This document shows, piece after piece, positions 1 through 4,053 of a DNA stretch of 5,474 nt. This stretch comes from Thermococcus sp. (GTDB lineage Archaea > Methanobacteriota_B > Thermococci > Thermococcales > Thermococcaceae): positions 1-5,474 of the forward strand of contig JALTMZ010000099.1 of NCBI GenBank assembly GCA_027001105.1, in the 5' to 3' direction. Both the position numbers and the translations under genes were made by a program. How positions within the stretch are numbered: the first letter of the stretch is position 1; each line of letters begins with the position of its first letter. Below the pieces are notes generated by a model. The model did no database searches, was not told the origin of the DNA, and was given only the letters and a program-made list of their open reading frames with translations.

Positions 1-25
1 TGCCCAGAAATGTTATCTCTATCAT
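1..25 (-). CDS. rnz: N-terminus of a probable ribonuclease Z (metallo-beta-lactamase fold), cut by window edge
   Basis: Only the first eight codons lie in the window: ATG at 25-23, then MIEITFLG. They are preceded by a near-perfect archaeal Shine-Dalgarno (GGAGGT at 37-32, 6 nt from the ATG), which makes a real start very likely. In archaeal RNase Z proteins the N-terminus typically reads M-[IL]-E-[IV]-x-F-L-G-T, the first strand of the metallo-beta-lactamase fold; the visible residues fit, and the next codon begins with A, as a Thr codon would. RNase Z is the endonuclease that removes 3' trailers from pre-tRNA. The zinc-binding HxHxDH motif would lie outside the window, so another member of the same fold is possible. 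The gene diverges from the M20 peptidase gene. Existence of the gene is fairly sure; the product name is inferred from eight residues. Confidence 0.6.
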
Positions 26-31
26 GCCTTT

Positions 32-37
32 ACCTCC
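32..37 (-). promoter_or_regulatory. Shine-Dalgarno of the RNase Z-like gene
   Basis: Reading on the minus strand, GGAGGT is followed by the 6-nt spacer AAAGGC and then ATG at 25. It complements the 3' end of archaeal 16S rRNA (ACCUCC) over six bases. It is the strongest ribosome-binding site in the window and the main reason for calling a gene from only 25 bases. Confidence 0.75.
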
Positions 38-74
38 TATTCTTTTTTCAGATGTTAAAATTTTACACACAGCA

Positions 75-82
75 GTATATAA
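75..82 (-). promoter_or_regulatory. Candidate TATA box, probably for the RNase Z-like gene
   Basis: GTATATAA on the plus strand reads TTATATAC on the minus strand. With the usual archaeal spacing of about 25 bp it would start minus-strand transcription near base 50-53, leaving a leader of about 25-28 nt before the ATG at 25. Read as plus, it would give the M20 gene a leader of about 55 nt, long for these organisms, so the minus direction fits better. The box is nearly symmetric and could work both ways. Confidence 0.4.
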
Positions 83-123
83 GGCATTTGGCTACTGGAG
101 ATTTATCGACGTAACCAAAAATG

Positions 124-130
124 GTTTAAG
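124..130 (+). promoter_or_regulatory. Weak candidate TATA box of the M20 peptidase gene
   Basis: GTTTAAG lies behind an A-rich stretch that could act as a BRE. A start about 25 bp downstream falls near base 152, giving a leader of about 10 nt that begins at the GGTGA ribosome-binding site. The same geometry is seen at two other genes here. The TATA match is poor; the alternative is the better box at 75-82 with a long leader. Confidence 0.3.
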
Positions 131-151
131 CAGTCAGGGATAAGCTACATT

Positions 152-156
152 GGTGA
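152..156 (+). promoter_or_regulatory. Ribosome-binding site fixing the M20 start at 162
   Basis: GGTGA followed by the 5-nt spacer AGCTC places the start at ATG 162. The upstream in-frame TTG (150) and GTG (153) overlap this site and have no comparable site of their own, so they are unlikely starts. Confidence 0.6.
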
Positions 157-161
157 AGCTC

Positions 162-1400
162 ATGGACGAAATCATCGAAAAGGTCTCCAAAGAAGTTGAG
201 AGGTTGAGGGATGATATGGTTCAAGTGTTGGTTGAGCTTATTAGTATTCCAGCAATAAGCCCTGATTATGGTGGGGAAGGGGAATACGATAAAGCTGAAA
301 AACTTTTAGAAATAATAAAGGACTGGGGTTTTGATAAGATTGAGCGTTATGATGCCCCGGATGAAAGGGCTAAAAACGGCATTAGGCCGAACATTTTGGC
401 TTATTATTATGGAGAAAGCCAAGAAGCACCGCGCTTGTGGATTTTAACTCACTTAGACGTAGTCCCGCCCGGGGAGGGTTGGACTGTAACAGAACCGTTC
501 AAGCCAGTCATTAAGGATGGGAGAGTTTATGGTAGGGGAAGCGAGGACAACGGACAGAGCTTAGTCGCAAGCTTGTATGCGGTTAAAGCACTAATGAATC
601 TCGGCATAAGACCAAAGAGGACAATAATCCTCGCATTCGTGAGTGATGAAGAAACAGGGAGTGAATACGGAATAAAATGGCTCATGGAGAACCACCCACA
701 ACTCTTCAGAAAAAACGACCTCGTATTAGTACCAGATGGTGGAAACGAAGAAGGAACATTCATAGAAATAGCAGAAAAAAGCATACTCTGGATGAAAATT
801 AAATTTAAGGGGAAGCAGGTTCATGCAAGCATGCCTGATAAAGGCGTTAACGCTCACCGTATTGCTTTGGAATATGGTTATAAGCTCGACAAACTCCTCC
901 ATGAGAAATATGATGCAAAGGATGAAATCTTTGACCCACCTGAGAGCACTTTCGAGCCAACTATGGGCGGAAATCCATCAGATGCCCCAAACATAGCTCC
1001 GGGAGAGCATGAGATAGTATTTGACTGTAGAGTTCTGCCCAGGTACAATCTTGATGACATTTTAAATGATGCTAAAGAGCTCGCAAAAGAAATAGAAGAA
1101 AAGTACAGAGGGGCAAAAATTGATATTGAAGTTATGCAGAGGGTTGATGCCCCAGAACCAACACCAAAAGATAGCGAAATAGTGAAATTACTCCAAGAAG
1201 CGATTAAAGTCTTAAGAAACAAGGAAGCCAAAGTTGGAGGAATTGGGGGAGGAACTTTTGCAGCTTACTTCAGAATGCTTGGAATCCCGGCAGTTGTGTG
1301 GTGTACATGCGATGAAACGGCACACCAGCCAAACGAGTACGCTAAAATAGACAACATAGTTGAGGACGCAAAAGTTATGGCAATTTTAACCCTATTATGA
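162..1400 (+). CDS. M20-family metallopeptidase / deacylase (ArgE/DapE/carboxypeptidase group)
   Basis: A complete 412-residue cytosolic di-zinc hydrolase that cleaves an amide bond, as do N-acyl-amino-acid deacylases and aminoacyl dipeptidases. Numbering from the ATG at 162, the catalytic set is intact: HLD (His97, metal; Asp99), GRGSEDNG (bridging Asp129), SDEETG (Glu163 general base, Glu164 metal), VPDGG (Asp192, metal) and AHQPNE (His388, metal). The lid/dimerisation domain lies at about 205-315 and begins WMKIKFKG; its HASMP contains His221, the residue that normally reaches across the dimer into the partner's active site. There is no signal peptide or membrane segment. Length is normal for the family. 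It diverges from the RNase Z-like gene and converges with the small cysteine protein, leaving 13 bp. Neighbours give no biosynthetic context, so the substrate cannot be chosen between acetylornithine-like, succinyl-diaminopimelate-like and dipeptide substrates; peptide scavenging is a reasonable guess for a peptide-fermenting archaeon. Confidence 0.9.
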   Translation: MDEIIEKVSKEVERLRDDMVQVLVELISIPAISPDYGGEGEYDKAEKLLEIIKDWGFDKIERYDAPDERAKNGIRPNILAYYYGESQEAPRLWILTHLDVVPPGEGWTVTEPFKPVIKDGRVYGRGSEDNGQSLVASLYAVKALMNLGIRPKRTIILAFVSDEETGSEYGIKWLMENHPQLFRKNDLVLVPDGGNEEGTFIEIAEKSILWMKIKFKGKQVHASMPDKGVNAHRIALEYGYKLDKLLHEKYDAKDEIFDPPESTFEPTMGGNPSDAPNIAPGEHEIVFDCRVLPRYNLDDILNDAKELAKEIEEKYRGAKIDIEVMQRVDAPEPTPKDSEIVKLLQEAIKVLRNKEAKVGGIGGGTFAAYFRMLGIPAVVWCTCDETAHQPNEYAKIDNIVEDAKVMAILTLL

Positions 1401-1413
1401 TTTTGCTCATCTT

Positions 1414-1638
1414 TCACTTTGCAAATTTTGAAGCAATACACACATTGATCACAAAACCAAAGTCAAGGATTATCCTATCCGCATAGGGGCATAGCAAGCA
1501 TTCAGCATCATCAACAGGGATGCCGCCATAGTAGTGCTCAAACATCTCAATAACATCTTCACTCAAATGATCGACAACTTTCCCACAAGGGAGCACTAAT
1601 CGTGAACCATATATGTTTTGTGTCTTTGTTCTCACCAT
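1414..1638 (-). CDS. Small four-cysteine protein of unknown function (possible Zn or Fe-S binding)
   Basis: A 74-residue protein I do not recognise. The start is set at ATG 1638 because GGTGA (1648-1644) lies 5 nt before it; an in-frame ATG at 1650 would add MVNC but overlaps that site. Four cysteines are spaced C18-x28-C47-x2-C50-x16-C67, with the pair in ECLLCPYAD. Such an arrangement is compatible with one zinc or one Fe-S cluster, though no known family motif is met. The middle (DHLSEDVIEMFEHYYGG) is likely helical and acidic. There is no signal peptide, and only the stretch around ILDFGFVINVCIA is hydrophobic, too short and too late for a clear membrane anchor. A TATA-like box at 1672-1679 lies about 37 bp upstream of the start. 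It faces the M20 gene tail to tail and the methyltransferase gene head to head. That it is a real gene is supported by its promoter, ribosome-binding site and lack of an overlapping gene; function is open. Confidence 0.7.
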   Translation of the reverse strand: MVRTKTQNIYGSRLVLPCGKVVDHLSEDVIEMFEHYYGGIPVDDAECLLCPYADRIILDFGFVINVCIASKFAK

Positions 1639-1643
1639 GCAGT

Positions 1644-1648
1644 TCACC
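1644..1648 (-). promoter_or_regulatory. Ribosome-binding site fixing the start of the small cysteine protein
   Basis: GGTGA with 5-nt spacer ACTGC before ATG 1638, the same register as at the M20 gene and the right-edge gene. It lies inside what would be the first codons from the ATG at 1650, arguing for the downstream start. Confidence 0.55.
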
Positions 1649-1671
1649 ATTTTGTTATATTATCCTCATCG

Positions 1672-1679
1672 TATATAAC
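1672..1679 (-). promoter_or_regulatory. TATA box of the small cysteine-protein gene
   Basis: On the minus strand GTTATATA precedes ACGATGAGG. A start about 25 bp downstream falls near base 1650, giving a leader of roughly 10-12 nt that holds only the GGTGA site. A second AT-rich box further upstream (GTATAAAAAT at 1692-1683) is a less well spaced alternative. Confidence 0.45.
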
Positions 1680-1682
1680 TAT

Positions 1683-1692
1683 TTTTATACAT
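1683..1692 (+). promoter_or_regulatory. Candidate TATA box of the RlmF-like methyltransferase gene
   Basis: TTTTTATACA resembles the archaeal TATA consensus and would start transcription near 1712-1715, leaving a leader of about 50 nt before ATG 1766. It lies back to back with the minus-strand box at 1672-1679. Alternatively GATATAG at 1739-1745, about 25 bp before the ATG, would give a nearly leaderless transcript; the ribosome-binding site here (GTGAG at 1758-1762) is weak, which leaves that option open. Confidence 0.4.
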
Positions 1693-1765
1693 ATTTTGCA
1701 AACTTCTGTTAATGGTAAGCAAAATTTGAAAAACCCAAGATATAGCAGATAGTGAGAGTGAGAAC

Positions 1766-2491
1766 ATGAAAATAATAGGACTAAAAATAGAGGAAGCTCT
1801 GAAAATCTTCCCCGAGCTTCAAAAATATATAGAAAATGGCAAGCTTGACTTCAGCAATAGAGAAGCAAGAATCCTATACAATAAAGCAGTTGCAAAAGCC
1901 GTTTTTGACCTCAAGATAGAATATCATCCAAAGGGCTTGATAACCCCTCCAATTTCACGATACATTTTTCTAAAGACATTTTTGAGAGGTGGAGAAAAAG
2001 CCCTCGAAATTGGAACTGGTCATTCTGCATTGATGGCGATCATGGCAACTAAGTTATTTAATTGCAAAGTTTGGGCTACAGAGATTGACGAAGAATTTTT
2101 TGAGTATGCAAAAAGGAATATTGAGTGTAATAAGGTTCAAGTGAAGCTCATAAAAAGCAAAGGACAGATCATAAAAGGCTTAATTCCAGAGAGAGAAAAA
2201 TTCGATGTTATATTCTCAGCTCCTCCTTACTATGAGAAGCCCACAAAGGGAGTTTTAACTCCTATCGAAGCTGTAGGTGGAGGCAAATATGGAGAAAAAT
2301 TCTCACTCAAGCTCTTGAGAGAGGCAAAAGACTACTTGAAACCTAAAGGAAAAGTTGCTCTGTTTTTGCCTGACAAAGCTCCTCTGCTTAATGCTATAAC
2401 CCAAGAAGCCGAAAAGATGGGTTACAAAATCAAAGACATAAAATTTAAAGCCGGAACAAGAGTTAGGCACTCCTTAATTTTCACTCTATAG
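1766..2491 (+). CDS. RlmF/METTL16-like class I SAM-dependent methyltransferase
   Basis: A complete 241-residue Rossmann-fold methyltransferase. Visible motifs: a leader HPKGLITPPISRYIF (54-68) resembling the segment before the SAM site in RlmF; motif I EIGTGHSAL (81-89), which binds SAM; the acidic motif TEID (105-108) for the ribose; motif IV SAPPYY (151-156); a glycine loop GGGKYG (171-176); and a C-terminal RHSLIF strand. Motif I, TEID and the PPY motif match the RlmF/METTL16 group (N6-methylation of adenine in RNA; RlmF acts on 23S A1618 in E. coli, METTL16 on U6 snRNA). The substrate here is inferred only from the family. The PPY motif carries Ala where N6-adenine enzymes usually have Asn, Asp or Ser, so activity or target could differ. 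It diverges from the cysteine protein, and its stop codon abuts the 3' end of the opposite-strand guide RNA. Confidence 0.75.
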   Translation: MKIIGLKIEEALKIFPELQKYIENGKLDFSNREARILYNKAVAKAVFDLKIEYHPKGLITPPISRYIFLKTFLRGGEKALEIGTGHSALMAIMATKLFNCKVWATEIDEEFFEYAKRNIECNKVQVKLIKSKGQIIKGLIPEREKFDVIFSAPPYYEKPTKGVLTPIEAVGGGKYGEKFSLKLLREAKDYLKPKGKVALFLPDKAPLLNAITQEAEKMGYKIKDIKFKAGTRVRHSLIFTL

Positions 2492-2553
2492 CGTCAGACC
2501 GTGGGCGTATCTTCATTGCAGTGCTCAGAGGAGGTGCTTTCTCTTCATTCGCC
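2491..2553 (-). ncRNA. Box C/D guide RNA (2'-O-methylation guide), previously unlabelled gap
   Basis: Minus-strand order: terminal stem GCG (2552-2550); A2549; box C ATGAAGA (2548-2542); 13-nt D' guide (2541-2529); box D' CTGA (2528-2525); GC-ACT-GC mini-hairpin (2524-2518); A2517; box C' ATGAAGA (2516-2510); 12-nt D guide (2509-2498); box D CTGA (2497-2494); CGC (2493-2491) closing the stem. Each half fits a kink-turn: stem, 3-nt bulge, tandem G-A pairs, then a G-C pair. Archaeal C/D RNAs bind L7Ae, Nop5 and fibrillarin and direct 2'-O-methylation of the target base paired to the fifth guide base before D or D'. Both C boxes differ from RTGATGA at one base. GCACCTCCT in the D' guide complements AGGAGGUGC of archaeal 16S helix 34. 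A TATA-like box sits about 26 bp upstream. Exact ends are uncertain by a few bases. Boxes, stems and guide lengths all agree, so I am fairly sure. Confidence 0.85.
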
Positions 2554-2574
2554 AAAGAAATTATGCTCCCCCAA

Positions 2575-2582
2575 CTTATAAG
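2575..2582 (-). promoter_or_regulatory. TATA box of the C/D guide RNA
   Basis: On the minus strand CTTATAAG begins 2 nt after the TAA stop of the membrane-protein gene (2586-2584). Its centre is about 26 bp before base 2553, exactly where the guide-RNA stem begins, which is the standard archaeal TATA-to-start distance. The RNA could also be trimmed from read-through of the operon upstream. Confidence 0.5.
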
Positions 2583-2583
2583 G

Positions 2584-4053
2584 TTAACCTTCCTTGTAAA
2601 GTATTATTATCAAAATCCCTTCCAATGTCAAGAAAATGACTCCAGCAAAAATTCTGATATAACCATGGAGAAGATAGAAAAGAGACGCTGAAAAATTGAC
2701 CAGAAAAAATGCTAAGCCAAAAATTACCAATGTATCTCCAATTGTGAGATATGCAGGCATTAGCGTGTATTCATCCTTCATGTTTCGAGTAAGCCAAAGG
2801 GTTATGGCTTTAGCCATTAGAAGATTAGTAAAAGCTCCAAATATAAAAAGGAAGAGGAAAGAACCCGATATATCAACTTTTGCGACAACCACAGAAACTA
2901 ATAAGACTGGAGCAAAAAGGATAAAAGATGTCAAAGCTTTCGCGTTTCTAAACTCTTTCCAGTTTATTGGAAGAGAGAACATGAACCAGCCGCTTTTATA
3001 TTCCTCCATAAGCAAAATTTGAACATTTAATGACATTATAGCTGCAAAAGAGCCTATTATCATAACCCAAGTTGCAAGTCTATCGTCTCTGAGAAATGTG
3101 AGAGGTACTAAGAAGATAAATGGCATAAGAAGAATAAAGAGAAATGAACTTCTCCGCAAGGCAAGTTTAATATCTTTAGCTATCATTGAAAACATTTTTG
3201 GCAAAAGTTTTGCTTCAAATGATTTTTCAATTTTTGAAATTTGCTTTTCCTCAATCAGATGAAGCACCATTAAATGGTTACCAAACAGCAAAATCAGAAA
3301 TGAAAGAATTGCATAGATCATGATTACTTTCCATTGCAAGATTCCTCGGAAAGACAAAACGAGAGTTGTCGCCTGAGCGATTGGAAAGAGATACGTTGAC
3401 AGTGTTCTAAACTGAAATACACTTTTAAATATTTCGGGAAATATGACACCGTAGAATATGAAAAGAGTCAAAAAGAGAATAAAGGTGACTCTCAGTGTTA
3501 GACTAAAGATATCTCTTAAAATTCCGGTTTTCCTCATCCTCAAAGAGAATATCGCAATAAGACACCCAAAACCCCAGCCTATAGCTATCGAGATTATAAA
3601 CCACATCATTGCCACAATAAGTGCCATCCAATGATACTTCAGCATTTTCAAGAAAAAAGGCAAAAGCAGGAATATAAGAGGAGGAGTGTAATATTTGAGC
3701 CATGTCTTAAGCGGTAGGAACTCCACATTAATTGGGAGAAGTAGCAAAGGCTGAAGTGCTCGGGTTCGTGCAAGTGAATATAGAAATTCTATAACCAGAA
3801 AAGATGAAATGACCACAACAAAAACCAATAAGGCAGAAACCAATGAAGCAAAAACAATTTCACTTTCTCCAAGCAATTTCTCAGCTCTGAGAAATACAAA
3901 TGAAAAAATTAAGAACACCGTAGAAGTAAAAGAGAGCTGTACTAAAGGTGCTCTCTTGAGGAATCTTCTAAACTTTTCGGTTCTATAGTTGTCCAGCTTA
4001 TGCCTGAACTCTTGGAAAAACAGCTCTCTAATGAGAGCCCCCATTTTAATCAC
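2584..4053 (-). CDS. Polytopic membrane protein, probable ABC-2-type permease
   Basis: A complete 489-residue protein with roughly twelve hydrophobic segments, so an integral membrane protein. Two halves look alike: each starts with a charged amphipathic stretch (LIRELFFQEFRHKL at 7-20; MIAKDIKLALRRS at 290-302) and each carries LPIN after the second or third hydrophobic segment (106-109 and 361-364), followed by a hydrophilic stretch and then a hydrophobic one. Such N-terminal stretches and LPI motifs are common in ABC-2 exporter permeases, which need an ATP-binding partner; none is in the window. Substrate unknown. The GTG start at 4053 shares GTGA with the stop of the upstream methyltransferase gene, so the two are probably co-transcribed and translationally coupled. 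An ATG at 4044, with GTGAT 4 nt ahead, is an equally good start (486 residues). An orphan transporter or unrelated membrane protein remains possible. Confidence 0.7.
   Translation of the reverse strand: MIKMGALIRELFFQEFRHKLDNYRTEKFRRFLKRAPLVQLSFTSTVFLIFSFVFLRAEKLLGESEIVFASLVSALLVFVVVISSFLVIEFLYSLARTRALQPLLLLPINVEFLPLKTWLKYYTPPLIFLLLPFFLKMLKYHWMALIVAMMWFIISIAIGWGFGCLIAIFSLRMRKTGILRDIFSLTLRVTFILFLTLFIFYGVIFPEIFKSVFQFRTLSTYLFPIAQATTLVLSFRGILQWKVIMIYAILSFLILLFGNHLMVLHLIEEKQISKIEKSFEAKLLPKMFSMIAKDIKLALRRSSFLFILLMPFIFLVPLTFLRDDRLATWVMIIGSFAAIMSLNVQILLMEEYKSGWFMFSLPINWKEFRNAKALTSFILFAPVLLVSVVVAKVDISGSFLFLFIFGAFTNLLMAKAITLWLTRNMKDEYTLMPAYLTIGDTLVIFGLAFFLVNFSASLFYLLHGYIRIFAGVIFLTLEGILIIILYKEG

Noticed and set aside
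56..65. Palindrome TAAAATTTTA in the left divergent region
   Set aside because: Ten bases made only of A and T are expected by chance in such a region; no second copy near the promoters.
143..160. AGCT-N10-AGCT hairpin enclosing the M20 ribosome-binding site
   Set aside because: Only a 4-bp stem, and if transcription starts near 152 the left arm is not in the RNA.
527..784. Open frame on the minus strand inside the M20 gene (also 878-1231, minus)
   Set aside because: Both lie wholly antisense to the well-supported M20 gene, show low-complexity Ser-rich translations and have no ribosome-binding site or family resemblance.
162..1400. Naming the M20 enzyme as DapE or ArgE
   Set aside because: Catalytic residues are shared by the whole family, and no lysine or arginine biosynthesis gene is adjacent.
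1401..1413. Terminators for the convergent M20 and cysteine-protein genes
   Set aside because: Only short T runs (TTTT at 1401-1404) are present in the 13-bp gap; too weak to call.
1418..1425. TTTGCAAA at the end of the cysteine-protein gene, same as at 1695-1702
   Set aside because: Two copies of an AT-rich 8-mer in 5.5 kb are not remarkable, and this copy lies in coding sequence.
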